From the NCBI RefSeq assembly GCF_019091135.1, contig NZ_JAGXJW010000022.1, positions 51,879 to 115,878 on the forward strand: 64,000 bases of DNA, read 5' to 3'. Positions within the stretch are counted from its first letter, which is position 1, and each line of letters starts with the position of its first letter. A program made the position numbers and the translations under genes. This document shows positions 33,566 to 42,997 of the stretch, in pieces. The stretch is from Cohnella sp. GbtcB17 (GTDB lineage Bacteria > Bacillota > Bacilli > Paenibacillales > Paenibacillaceae). The notes beneath the pieces were generated by a model, which was given only the letters and a program-made list of their open reading frames with translations, made no database searches and was not told where the DNA came from.

Positions 33566-36500
33566 ATGAAGCCAGATGCAACGGAGAGGACGGGCATGCG
33601 CCTGCCTCCCCCGATCGACGGCAGCGACGTTGCGGCGTTCGCGGAGCGCTTCAGGACGATGGCGCCTCATTACACGCCGGAATGGCGGTTCTCGCCGGAC
33701 GATCCCGACGCGGGCACCGCTTTGTTTTTTCTGGCGGCGGAAATGCTGGAGGAAAACGTCAAGCGCTTGAATCGCGCGCCGGTGAACAACTTCATAGCCT
33801 TCCTCGAGCTGCTCGGCGTCAAGCTTCAGCCCGCTCGCGCGGCGCGCGCGACAGCCGTTTTTCGTCTCGCGGACGGCGCTTACGAACCGGTGTACGTTCC
33901 GCAAGGGACGCAGTTGACGGCCGAAGCGCCCGACGGCGGCGACGATATTTCATTCGAGACGGAGCATGCGCTGCTCGTGACGCCGGCGAGACTTGTCGAA
34001 TGGGTTAACGTCCATCCGCAGCGCGACATCATCGTGCGCGTTTCCGGCGCCTACGAGGACGAGGCGGCGGCGGGCGCCGCGCCGGAGATCGCGGTGTTCG
34101 GCACGGAAGGGGACGACCTTCAGCGGCATGAGCTGTATATCAGGCACGACGGGCTGTTCGAGCTGAACCATCCGGCGCGTGTGACGCTTTCCTGGTTCAA
34201 TTCGGCCAAGCGCTATGCCGAGCCCGAGCTGGCGCGCGGCATGGCCGACACGGATTGGCTCGAATGGTCCTGGTACGACGCGTCTGCGGGCGATTGGCGG
34301 CTGTTCGACCGGGTGACGAGCGTTCGCAACGAAGTAACGCTTTGGAAGACGTCCCAAGGCCGTGTCGGTACGGCAGTCGTCGGAGAGGCGGAAGGCCGCT
34401 GGATCCGCGCGCGGGTCAAGCCCGATCCGGACAAAATCGCCGTCTCGCCGGCGCTAGCCAAGCTGCCCGAGGTTGAACAACTGGCGCTTCGGGGCGAGCA
34501 TGATCTGGCGTCGGATCCCGCCGGCATTCCGCCGGCGCTGCTTTATTCCGGCGACCTGGAGCTGGACGCTGCGGGCTTTTTCCCGTTCGGACAGCAGTTT
34601 TTCCAATACTCGCTGTTCCATCTGGCCTGTCCCGAAGCGTTCAGCAAACAGGGCAGCCGCCTGACGCTGCGGTTCGACGCCCGCTTCGACCCCTGGGAGC
34701 TGCGCATGGCGCCCGATCCGGAAGTTCGCTGGCGGATGGTCATGCGGACGGCCGACTTCGCGCGCAAGCCGCCGCAGCGCCTGTATGTCCGACGCGTGCT
34801 GTGGGAGTATTGGAACGGCGAGAGCTGGATGCGCCTGCCTGGCAGCGGCCGCTACGAGGAGCTGTTCGCGGACTTGCCCGAGGCGCAAGCCGGCAGCTTT
34901 GCGCTCGAGCTGGACTGCCCGTCCGATTGGGAACGGACGTACGTCAACGGCTCTTGGGACTGGTGGCTGCGGGTGCGTGTCGCTTCGATGGATACGGTCA
35001 ATCAGCCGGTCGTAGAATACATGACCCCGCATCTGTCGCGGATGTCGCTGACTTACGCGTATTCCTCAGAAGTCCGGCTTGCGCCGGACAGCGCTTTTAC
35101 GCTCAACAACGCGGAATGGACGGACAAGACCGCACAGCTGCGCCAAGGCGGAGCGCCGTTTCGGCCGTTCGTGCCGATCGATTGTCCTTCGCCGGCCATA
35201 TATTTGGGCTTCGATCAAGCGCCGGTTAAAGGGCCGATCCGGCTATCGTTTCAGCTGGGCCGGCAGGTTCCCGCGAACGAGGGCGCGCCTTGGATCGAAT
35301 GGGAGGCGCTCGTCCGCGACGGTTTGCGGCTCGCTTGGGTACCGCTCAAGGGAATGGACACGACGGACGGATTCACGGAGTCCGGCGCGTTTCAATTCGC
35401 GGGACCTCCGGGGATGGAGCCGGTGCGCTTGTTCGGCGTCGAACGGGTATGGCTGCGCGCGCTGAACCGCGACGGGAGGTTCGGAGCGAAAGGGGCGTCC
35501 GTGCCCACGCTGCTGCGCGTCGACCGCAACGCCGTCTCTGTCGTGCAGCGGCGGACGCTGCGGGACGAATACCCGGAGCAGACGAGCGACGGGTGGCAGC
35601 TATCCGCCGCACCGGTCGTCTCCCAGGAAGTATGGGTCGAAGAGACTGGCTTCGTGAACGAACAGACGCTGGCGGAAATGGACGAAGACCGCTACGAGGC
35701 GCATCGGGACAGCGAAGGACGCCAGACGCGCGTTTGGATTCGCTGGCAGGCGGTAGCGACGCTGGCCGGCTCGCTGCCGGACGATCGTCATTATACGATC
35801 GACGAAGCTTCCGGTCGGCTTCGTTTCGGCGACGGGAAAACCGGCATGGCACTTCCGCTCGCGGGCACCGACAAGGTGCGCGTGACGTACCGGGTCACCG
35901 AAGGCGCGAGGGGCAACGTGCCCGCGCGCGCGATCCGCGGGCTGCTGCAGCCGTTCGCCTTCGTCGACAGCGTCGGCAATCCGTCGGCGGCCGTCGGCGG
36001 CGGCGACGCGGAGACGCTCGCGCGCGCGATGGAACGCGGCCCGCAGCATGCCCGCCACCGCGGCAGAGCGGTATCCGCGTCCGACCTGGAATGGATCGTG
36101 CGGGAAGCGGACCCGTCGATCGCGCAGGTCCGCTGTCTTCCGGGAAGGGATGCCCGGCTGCGGCGCGCGCCCGGCAAGGTCGTCGTCGTGGCGCTGCCGC
36201 TCGGCGGCCGCGAAGGCGTCGCCTTTTTCCCCGAGGTCAAAAAGAAAATCGAGGCTTCGCTGCGGGACAAGGCCTCCAATCTGCTGCTGCAAGGCGGAAG
36301 GCTGGCGATCATGCCCCCGGCGCTGGTCGAAATATCCGTCAAAGCCGTCGTGCGGACGAGCACGGCGGACGACATCGTACCGACCGAAGCGGCCTGCCTG
36401 AAGGCGCTGGACAGGTATCTCGATACGCGCGGCGGACAGATCGACGGGCGCGGCTGGCAGATCGGGGAGACGGTGCACGCCTCCGCGCTATACGGATTGC

Positions 36501-36661
36501 TTCAGTCGGTAAGAACGGTGCTCGAGGTCGAACTGCTTCATATGACCGTCATCGTCATCGAGCACGGCGAAGCGCGCGAAGTGCCGGAAGCGGCGCTCCG
36601 CGACCTGCCGCACGGCATCGTCGTGTCCGGCAGCCATCAGGTGACGGTCCGGCTCGGTTGA
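33566..36661 (+). CDS. Baseplate J/gp6-like wedge protein, large (Afp11-like)
   Basis: 1031-aa putative baseplate assembly protein. The N-terminus (APHYTPEWRFSPDDPDAGTA) and the long beta-rich middle are typical of eCIS 'putative baseplate assembly proteins'. The baseplate-J core is at about residues 770-900: VRVTYRVTEGARGNVPA, VGNPSAAVGGGDAETLARA and RGRAVSASDLEWIV. It would form the baseplate ring with the paralogue at 36727. The ribosome site is GGGAGGA, about 10 bases upstream. Confidence 0.9.
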   Translation: MKPDATERTGMRLPPPIDGSDVAAFAERFRTMAPHYTPEWRFSPDDPDAGTALFFLAAEMLEENVKRLNRAPVNNFIAFLELLGVKLQPARAARATAVFRLADGAYEPVYVPQGTQLTAEAPDGGDDISFETEHALLVTPARLVEWVNVHPQRDIIVRVSGAYEDEAAAGAAPEIAVFGTEGDDLQRHELYIRHDGLFELNHPARVTLSWFNSAKRYAEPELARGMADTDWLEWSWYDASAGDWRLFDRVTSVRNEVTLWKTSQGRVGTAVVGEAEGRWIRARVKPDPDKIAVSPALAKLPEVEQLALRGEHDLASDPAGIPPALLYSGDLELDAAGFFPFGQQFFQYSLFHLACPEAFSKQGSRLTLRFDARFDPWELRMAPDPEVRWRMVMRTADFARKPPQRLYVRRVLWEYWNGESWMRLPGSGRYEELFADLPEAQAGSFALELDCPSDWERTYVNGSWDWWLRVRVASMDTVNQPVVEYMTPHLSRMSLTYAYSSEVRLAPDSAFTLNNAEWTDKTAQLRQGGAPFRPFVPIDCPSPAIYLGFDQAPVKGPIRLSFQLGRQVPANEGAPWIEWEALVRDGLRLAWVPLKGMDTTDGFTESGAFQFAGPPGMEPVRLFGVERVWLRALNRDGRFGAKGASVPTLLRVDRNAVSVVQRRTLRDEYPEQTSDGWQLSAAPVVSQEVWVEETGFVNEQTLAEMDEDRYEAHRDSEGRQTRVWIRWQAVATLAGSLPDDRHYTIDEASGRLRFGDGKTGMALPLAGTDKVRVTYRVTEGARGNVPARAIRGLLQPFAFVDSVGNPSAAVGGGDAETLARAMERGPQHARHRGRAVSASDLEWIVREADPSIAQVRCLPGRDARLRRAPGKVVVVALPLGGREGVAFFPEVKKKIEASLRDKASNLLLQGGRLAIMPPALVEISVKAVVRTSTADDIVPTEAACLKALDRYLDTRGGQIDGRGWQIGETVHASALYGLLQSVRTVLEVELLHMTVIVIEHGEAREVPEAALRDLPHGIVVSGSHQVTVRLG

Positions 36662-36726
36662 ACGGCGAACGCGCGGGACGAATCCGGTACGCAACACCAT
36701 ACGCTTAAAAAGGAGGCAAGGCGCCG

Positions 36727-38997
36727 ATGCTGCCCAAGCTGCCGCTTGACGATCGCACATACGAGAGCATTCTGCAGGAAGCACGCCAAGGGATACAGCG
36801 GCGCCTGCCGGAGTGGACCGACGAAAACGCGCACGACCCCGGCATGACGATGCTGGAGCTGTTCGCTTGGATCAGCGAAATGCAGCAGTTTTATTTGAGC
36901 CGGGTGCCCGATCGCAACCGCCGCAAGTTTCTCGAGCTGCTCGGCGAATCGCCGCGGCAGGCGATGCCGGCGGCGGCGCTCGCTTCGTTCGACGGCATAC
37001 GGGAGACGGTACGGCTGCCGCGGGGCACGAAGCTGCTCGCCGAGGACCAAACATTTGAGACCGCGGCGCCTACGACGCTTCGGCCGCTCGCCGTCGACCG
37101 CATCGTCACGCGCACCGAACGGGAGGCCAGCGACCGCACGGCGTCCAATACGCAGGGAGATGTCGCCTTCTACGCGTTCGGCGCGGATGCGAGGGCAGGC
37201 AGCAGGCTGTACGTATCGTTCGACCGGGAGCCGCCGGTCGGAGAGCCGATCGAGCTGACGATCTTGCTCGCGGAGGAGGGGGCGCACGGCGGCCCGGAAG
37301 CCTGGCGCGCGATGCCGTTCGACGCTTCGGAAGCGGAGGGGTACGCGCCTCCTGCCATCGTGCCTTCCGCGCGCGTCGCCTGGAAGGGCTATGCGTTCGA
37401 CGAGCAGACCGGCGGTTCGGGATGGCTGCCGCTGGAGACGATGAGCGACGAGACGCTGCATTTAAGCTTCAGCGGTCGCGTCACGATCCGGCTGACCGCG
37501 CCGCTCCGGCCGGTTCTCGTCCATCCCGCGAACGACCGGCCGCGCTGGTGGATCTGCTGCGCGCTCGAAGAGGAAGGCTATGAAGAGCCGCCTCGCATCG
37601 ACCGGATATTGCTACATACGGCGCTTGTCGTTCAGCGCGATACGCTCAGCGAGACGATCGATTGCGACGTGCCGGAAGAGGGCGCAGTCGAGCTCTCCGC
37701 GGAAACCTACTTATCGCGGTACGGCCTGCTGCGCGTACAGGTGCGCGAGCCGGACGGCAGATGGCGGGAATGGCAAGAGGTGCCGGACACCGGCGAGGCA
37801 GGACAGACAGACCGCGTCTATTCGGTTCGCATGCCTGACGAAGGCGGCGCGGTCGTCGCCTTCGGCGACGGGGAGCGCGGGCTGCGTCCGCCGGGCGGAC
37901 CGGGATCGGTCAGGCGCATCCATGCGGACAAGACGTTTGCGGACAAACGCTTCATCGGACGAAGCAACGGCTTGCCGATGCAGCGCTTTACCGTCTACGA
38001 TCTCGCTTGCCGCAGACGGGAGCACTTCTTGCTGCAGGTCGGCATTCCAGGCGAGCGTGCCGGCGAGTGGCTGTGGGAGGATTGGCTGCCTGTCGAGAAC
38101 TTCGACCGTTCGGGACCGCTCGATCGCCACTACATATTCGATCCGGACACTTGCGAGGTGCGGTTCGGCAACGACGAGCGGGGCGCGATTCCGGCAGCCT
38201 GCGACGAGCCGAATCTGTGTCTGGTCGTCTGTGTGCTCGGCGGCGGAGAGCGGGGCAACATCAAGCCGAATCTTCTGACAGGCTGGGTGTCGGAGGAGCA
38301 GCGGGCGTACGGCGTGGCCGTGACGAATGCGGGATACGGCTACGGCGGCGCCGAAAGCGAGAGCGTAAGCGACTGCATCGCGCGCCTGCAGCAGCGATGG
38401 CATGAACCGTATCGCGCTGTGACTGACGAGGATTACGCCGCGCTGGCGAAGTCGACGCCCGGCCTTCGCGTCGCAAGAGTCCATGTGATCGCCGGCTATG
38501 CCCCGGGACGCTCCGATCCGGTGCCGCACGCGGTAACGGTCGTCGCGATGCCCTTCAGCCGACAGCCGACGCCGAAGCCGAGCCGCGGATTTTTGCAGAC
38601 CGTCGCCCGCCATTTGGACGAACGCCGGCTGATCGGGACCGAGGTTCACGTGATCGCCCCCGAATATATTAAGGTGACCGTTCACGCGGTCATCGTCGTC
38701 GAACCCCAGTTCGCCCACGAGACGAAGCGGATCTCCGCCGTTTTGAACGAGCTGCTCAGTCCTTCGGGAGGATTGAAGTCCGCGTCGGGCTGGCCTTTTG
38801 GAAGGCCGGTCTACCGCGGCGACGTCTTCGCCGCGATCAGCCGGATCGGCGGGGTCGCGTACGTGCAGGATCTGTGGCTGGACGGCGAAGGCCGGTATGC
38901 GGCCAAAAGCCAGGCGGGAGACGTGCTGCTGCCGCCGAACGGTCTCGTTTATTCGGGCGAACACCGGATAGAGCTGCTGAGCCGGACTCAATTGTAA
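36727..38997 (+). CDS. Second baseplate J-type wedge protein (Afp12-like position)
   Basis: 756-aa paralogue of the upstream wedge protein. It starts LPKLPLDDRTYESILQEARQ with PEWTDENAHDPGMTMLELFAW, a signature of the smaller baseplate assembly protein. The J-like core is near residues 535-600 (GYGGAESESVSDCIARLQ, then RAVTDEDYAALAKSTPGL), and the C-terminal domain includes GDVFAAISRIGGVAYVQDL. The pair of J-type proteins implies a heteromeric wedge as in Afp11/Afp12. Strong AAGGAGG site. Confidence 0.88.
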   Translation: MLPKLPLDDRTYESILQEARQGIQRRLPEWTDENAHDPGMTMLELFAWISEMQQFYLSRVPDRNRRKFLELLGESPRQAMPAAALASFDGIRETVRLPRGTKLLAEDQTFETAAPTTLRPLAVDRIVTRTEREASDRTASNTQGDVAFYAFGADARAGSRLYVSFDREPPVGEPIELTILLAEEGAHGGPEAWRAMPFDASEAEGYAPPAIVPSARVAWKGYAFDEQTGGSGWLPLETMSDETLHLSFSGRVTIRLTAPLRPVLVHPANDRPRWWICCALEEEGYEEPPRIDRILLHTALVVQRDTLSETIDCDVPEEGAVELSAETYLSRYGLLRVQVREPDGRWREWQEVPDTGEAGQTDRVYSVRMPDEGGAVVAFGDGERGLRPPGGPGSVRRIHADKTFADKRFIGRSNGLPMQRFTVYDLACRRREHFLLQVGIPGERAGEWLWEDWLPVENFDRSGPLDRHYIFDPDTCEVRFGNDERGAIPAACDEPNLCLVVCVLGGGERGNIKPNLLTGWVSEEQRAYGVAVTNAGYGYGGAESESVSDCIARLQQRWHEPYRAVTDEDYAALAKSTPGLRVARVHVIAGYAPGRSDPVPHAVTVVAMPFSRQPTPKPSRGFLQTVARHLDERRLIGTEVHVIAPEYIKVTVHAVIVVEPQFAHETKRISAVLNELLSPSGGLKSASGWPFGRPVYRGDVFAAISRIGGVAYVQDLWLDGEGRYAAKSQAGDVLLPPNGLVYSGEHRIELLSRTQL

Positions 38998-39030
38998 CGG
39001 CCCGATAGGAACCGGAAAGGAGGCGAGCGG

Positions 39031-41136
39031 ATGGACGATGAAGCGTTATATTTTTCGATCAATAGTCCCCCGCACTGGAATCGCCGCGGCCAGGCGGAAA
39101 ACCTGGACGTCGGCGAAGCGGTGCGGCTGCGCAGCGATGCTCGATACGGCGTGCTCGATATAGCGTCCTTCGGGGAGCTCGAGGGCGTCGGCGCGGTACG
39201 CGCTTTCGCCGTCGGCTTGTTCGGTCGTCTGATTCTGCTCGACGACGCCGGCGACCTATGGACCTACGACAGGCATAGCCGGCATCACGAGCGGTTGTTC
39301 GTATCCAGGCACGGCTTGTTTTCCGTCTCCGCGATGCTCGCGGCGACCGGGGACACGCTGATCGTCGCGGATCCGGACGGCGAGCGGACGTTGGCCGCGT
39401 ACGACGTGAACAGCGGGCAGACGCGTTGGAGCCGCGCGGGAGAATGGATGGAAGGCGTCTACTGCCGGCCGCTGGCCCTTTATGCCGACGGCCGCGGCAT
39501 CTTTGTGCTCACCTTCGCCGAGCAGCCTGCGGAGGAAGAGGGAGAGACGCCGTTGTCCGGCAATGCGCCCTTGCGCATTTTAAAGCTCGGGCTGTCGGGC
39601 GGGCTGATCGCCGCGATCGAGCACGACCGCTTTGCGCTGAAGCTGCCTGCGGATGGCGGCCGGCACGGTCAGCCCTTTTTGACCGTATCGCCGCTCGGCG
39701 ACATGTACGTCTACGATAGCTTGGGCCGTACGCTTTTTGCATTCTCGGCGGCCGGCGAGCTGCTGACCCGCATGATGCTGCCTCCGCTTTCGTTCGCGGG
39801 CCTTGCCGTCGACTCGAACCGGCAGATTTACGTAGGCGACTCGCGCAGCATGGCGTCCGAAGGCGAGGACGACCGGTTTATTTTACAGTTCGAGGAGTCG
39901 GGCGAACTGATCGGCAAGGTGGGCGGCTTTCGCGGAAAAGCGGATGCGATTCTCATCGACGGCAAGGACCGGATGTACATCTTGAACGGCGAGCAGCAGA
40001 CGCTTGCGGTGCTCGACCTGCAGCCGCAGACGCTGGCGATGCCTGGCGGAGGCGCGCTCGAAGGCTTTTGGCTCTCGTCGGCGTTCGACAGCGCGGACCG
40101 CGAGACGGTTTGGCACAAGTTTACGATGGAGGCCGACATTCCGGACGGGACTCAGCTTCGCGTCCGTTATTTCGCGGACGACACGGGGGTCAGGACGATC
40201 GAGGGCGGCGTGTGGCGGATCGACGATTGGATCGCGCGAACCGACCTCGGGGCGTCGGACAAGCTTCGGGGCTTGCGCGAATTTTGGTCGGAGCCGGTCG
40301 TCAATCCGGGCGACGCTTTGTTTTTCGGGGCCAAAGGAAGGTACTTGTGGATGCTGGTCGAATGGATCGGCAGCGAACGCAGTACCCCGGCGCTCAGTCG
40401 GCTGCGCGTCTATTTTCCAAGGCAGACGCTGCTCTCGTATTTGCCCGCGGTCTACCAGCAGGAATCCGGAGGAAGGGGCTTCCTCGAGCGGTATCTGGCC
40501 TTGTTCGGCACGTTGTTCGACGAGATGGAGGAGCGCATCGACGGCATGGCCAGACAGTTCGACCGGGAGACGGTCGGCGGGGGACAGCTGCGATGGCTGG
40601 CTTCCTGGCTCGGTCTCGACACCAACGAATATTGGAGCGACGACGCGATCCGGCGGCTCATCCGCGCCGCGCCCGAAATGTACCGGTATCGGGGGACGCG
40701 CCGCGGCATCGAGCGCGCGATCGAGACGCTGACCGGCAGGAAGCCGATTATCGTCGAGCCTGCGCAATACAAGGCGCTGCGCGAACGCGGGGATTGGCGC
40801 GAGGTCGTCGATCGGCTGTACGGCAACGATCCATTCACCTTCTCTGTGCTGCTGCATCCGGACCAGGCGCGCAGCGACATGGAGAAGGTGCTGCTCAGGC
40901 AGCTGGTCGACGATATCAAGCCGGCCCATACGGAGGCGAAGCTCGAGTGGCTGCAGCCGTGGTTATATCTGGACCTGCATACGTATCTGGGCGTCAATAC
41001 GGTGCTGGCGGAGCCGTCCATCTTCACGCTGGGCAGCGACCGCGCGATGCCGAACGATACGTTGATCGTGGATGCGAACATGAATCGCCGGCTCGATGCG
41101 CATATGCGTCTTGGCATGGATTCGGAGATGGAATGA
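39031..41136 (+). CDS. Beta-propeller fused to phage tail protein I-like domain
   Basis: 701-aa two-part protein. Residues about 45-340 are repeats typical of NHL/SMP-30-like propellers (LILLDDAGDLWTYDR, GLAVDSNRQIYVGDS, DAILIDGKDRMYILNGEQQT). Residues about 345-460 are a beta-sandwich. Residues about 468-620 match the phage tail protein domain (SYLPAVYQQESGGRGFLERY, LASWLGLDTNEYWSDDAIRR, YRGTRRGIERAIETLTG). The C-terminus docks to the baseplate in related systems; the propeller may serve receptor or envelope contact. No separate tail-fibre gene exists in the locus. The ribosome site is AAAGGAGG. Confidence 0.85.
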   Translation: MDDEALYFSINSPPHWNRRGQAENLDVGEAVRLRSDARYGVLDIASFGELEGVGAVRAFAVGLFGRLILLDDAGDLWTYDRHSRHHERLFVSRHGLFSVSAMLAATGDTLIVADPDGERTLAAYDVNSGQTRWSRAGEWMEGVYCRPLALYADGRGIFVLTFAEQPAEEEGETPLSGNAPLRILKLGLSGGLIAAIEHDRFALKLPADGGRHGQPFLTVSPLGDMYVYDSLGRTLFAFSAAGELLTRMMLPPLSFAGLAVDSNRQIYVGDSRSMASEGEDDRFILQFEESGELIGKVGGFRGKADAILIDGKDRMYILNGEQQTLAVLDLQPQTLAMPGGGALEGFWLSSAFDSADRETVWHKFTMEADIPDGTQLRVRYFADDTGVRTIEGGVWRIDDWIARTDLGASDKLRGLREFWSEPVVNPGDALFFGAKGRYLWMLVEWIGSERSTPALSRLRVYFPRQTLLSYLPAVYQQESGGRGFLERYLALFGTLFDEMEERIDGMARQFDRETVGGGQLRWLASWLGLDTNEYWSDDAIRRLIRAAPEMYRYRGTRRGIERAIETLTGRKPIIVEPAQYKALRERGDWREVVDRLYGNDPFTFSVLLHPDQARSDMEKVLLRQLVDDIKPAHTEAKLEWLQPWLYLDLHTYLGVNTVLAEPSIFTLGSDRAMPNDTLIVDANMNRRLDAHMRLGMDSEME

Positions 41137-41185
41137 CAACGGCGGAGCCGCCGCGCGGTCCGATGATGAGGAGGGGACTTGACGG

Positions 41186-42823
41186 ATGAGAAAAGCGAGG
41201 ATGTACCCGTTCGAGCGCAATCGGTATTTTTACGGCAAGCTGCTGACGGTTCGGGACTTCGAATCGGAGCAAAAGTATTTGAACGACAAGCGCAGGCTGC
41301 TCAATCGGCTGCTGTTCGGGAGCGGCGTCGTCGCAGGCATGCAAGTCGTCGCCGTCGACGACAAGACGGTAACGGTGGAAATGGGACTTGCCATCGACTA
41401 TTCGGGCCGGGAGGTCGTCATTCCTTCGCCGGTCACGCTCAAGCTGTCCATGATCGAAGGCTTCACGAACAACGAGTACAAGAAAAACGTATACTTGTAC
41501 GTCGCCTACGACGAGAAGGGCCGCGAGCCCGTCCATTCCGTCGGCAACTCGTCGATTCGCGGCGAGGAGGTCAGCGAGTACAATCGCGTGCTCGAGTCCT
41601 ACCGGCTGTTCGTCAAAGAGGAAGCGCCGGCCCCGACCAGCTTCGAGCATGTGCGCCTGCTCGAGGACGTCGCCGTCCTGTATCAGGACGCGCACGTGCG
41701 TATCTCTCAGCGCATGCCCAAATACGTCAATCCGGACGACGTCGTCGACGTCACGCTGGTCGTGGAAAAAACGCTGCAGACGGCCCGAGTGGCGGTCAGC
41801 TTCGATTACGAGTCCGACGGCTTCGATCCGGTCGGCAGTGACGGTCGGCATGTCGAATTTTTGGAGCCGGGAGACGGTCAGGATACCGAGTATCGGCTGA
41901 CGTACAGCGTCAAGGTGAAGGATCGTCCGGACACGGTCGCCACCCTCGCTCTGCCGCCGCAGGCGGTGACGCTGACGATCGGCGACCAGCGCGTACCGAT
42001 CGATCATGCAGCCGTGCACAAGGTGGACATCATTTCTCAGCCGGTCATGGAGCGAATTCTGAAAACCTGGTACGAACGCTCGCTGGATCAGGCGGCCGAA
42101 GGCTCTGCCGATCAGGAGCTGTGCCTGGCAAAAATCGGATTGCTTCAGCTCGGATCGACCTACATGATCGAGCAGGTCGAACGCGTGCCGTTCGGCGAGT
42201 ACGTACCGAACGCTTCCTTGCTGCAGCGGCTGTCCCATACGGACCGGGCGGGCTCGCTTCACCGTTTTTTTGCCGAATCGCAGGCTTACGACCTCGAATA
42301 CGACGCGAAGCCGAAGCTGGACGTCCACTATCATCCTGAACGGAACACGTTCGACTTCAAGCTCGGCATTCCGCGTCCGCAGGCGATTCAGGACGAGATC
42401 GCCACGGGCACGATCGAAGTGCCGCTTGAGCTTAACGCCAAGACGGGATTAAAGTTTTTCTCGCGCGGCAGACGCAACTACGTGACGGACGAGATCAAGC
42501 ACGGGCTCGGGTCCGGGCAGGTGACGGTCCTGGTCGGCTTGGCGCCTCAGGAGACGCTGAAGGCTTCGATCTATTACGGCGTTCAGGACGTGTTCAAAGG
42601 GACCGAATACGAATCCGACGTGCCGAACGTCGATTTTGGCACGATCGTGTACCCCGAGCAGGGAAGCTTCCGCATCGGCATGCGCCTCAACGGCTCGGCG
42701 GAAGCGGACAAACTGCACATTCGCTGGTGGGCGTTCAAAAAGCTGCAGGAAGGCGCGGAGGGAACGGGGGATGCGCCCGCCGAGAGGGCCCTCTATCGCG
42801 AGGCGGCGCCGGGCAAGGAATAG
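41186..42823 (+). CDS. eCIS-associated 545-aa protein, function unknown
   Basis: Starts with FERNRYFYGKLLTVRDFESE and NRLLFGSGVVAGMQV, a pattern I associate with proteins at the 3' end of eCIS baseplate operons; no Pfam name can be given. Residues 60-180 are beta-rich (VEMGLAIDYSGREVVIPSP), the middle has alternating strands, and residues 385-500 form another beta domain. No signal peptide or membrane helix. It ends the plus-strand operon. GAGGAGGGG lies about 10 bases upstream of the ATG. It may be a peripheral baseplate or surface component (inference). Confidence 0.68.
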   Translation: MRKARMYPFERNRYFYGKLLTVRDFESEQKYLNDKRRLLNRLLFGSGVVAGMQVVAVDDKTVTVEMGLAIDYSGREVVIPSPVTLKLSMIEGFTNNEYKKNVYLYVAYDEKGREPVHSVGNSSIRGEEVSEYNRVLESYRLFVKEEAPAPTSFEHVRLLEDVAVLYQDAHVRISQRMPKYVNPDDVVDVTLVVEKTLQTARVAVSFDYESDGFDPVGSDGRHVEFLEPGDGQDTEYRLTYSVKVKDRPDTVATLALPPQAVTLTIGDQRVPIDHAAVHKVDIISQPVMERILKTWYERSLDQAAEGSADQELCLAKIGLLQLGSTYMIEQVERVPFGEYVPNASLLQRLSHTDRAGSLHRFFAESQAYDLEYDAKPKLDVHYHPERNTFDFKLGIPRPQAIQDEIATGTIEVPLELNAKTGLKFFSRGRRNYVTDEIKHGLGSGQVTVLVGLAPQETLKASIYYGVQDVFKGTEYESDVPNVDFGTIVYPEQGSFRIGMRLNGSAEADKLHIRWWAFKKLQEGAEGTGDAPAERALYREAAPGKE

Positions 42824-42849
42824 AGAACGGAAGCCGCTGGGCTGTCTCG

Positions 42850-42890
42850 AAGGGTGCACGCTGCCCTTTGTGCCGGCCTATTTTTTTTGG
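42850..42890 (+). terminator. Possible terminator of the eCIS plus-strand operon
   Basis: AAGGG / CCCTT hairpin (42850-42868) followed after 12 bases by T8 (42881-42888). The distance between stem and T-run is not ideal, hence low confidence. Confidence 0.35.
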
Positions 42891-42926
42891 TTTCTTCTCA
42901 CGTGGAAGCAGTCAAATCGACTCTCA

Positions 42927-42977
42927 GTAAAAATATCCCCTCGCTTCAGGAAAGGCGCTCCTGTAACAAGGGGATAA
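42927..42977 (-). terminator. Terminator of the minus-strand MORN gene
   Basis: Outer stem ATCCCCT (42935-42941) / AGGGGAT (42969-42975) with an inner CAGGA / TCCTG stem. On the minus strand it is followed by ATTTTTACTG. It is 21 bases past the MORN gene stop. Confidence 0.65.
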
Positions 42978-42997
42978 GTGTAAAAGAAATAGCGGAA

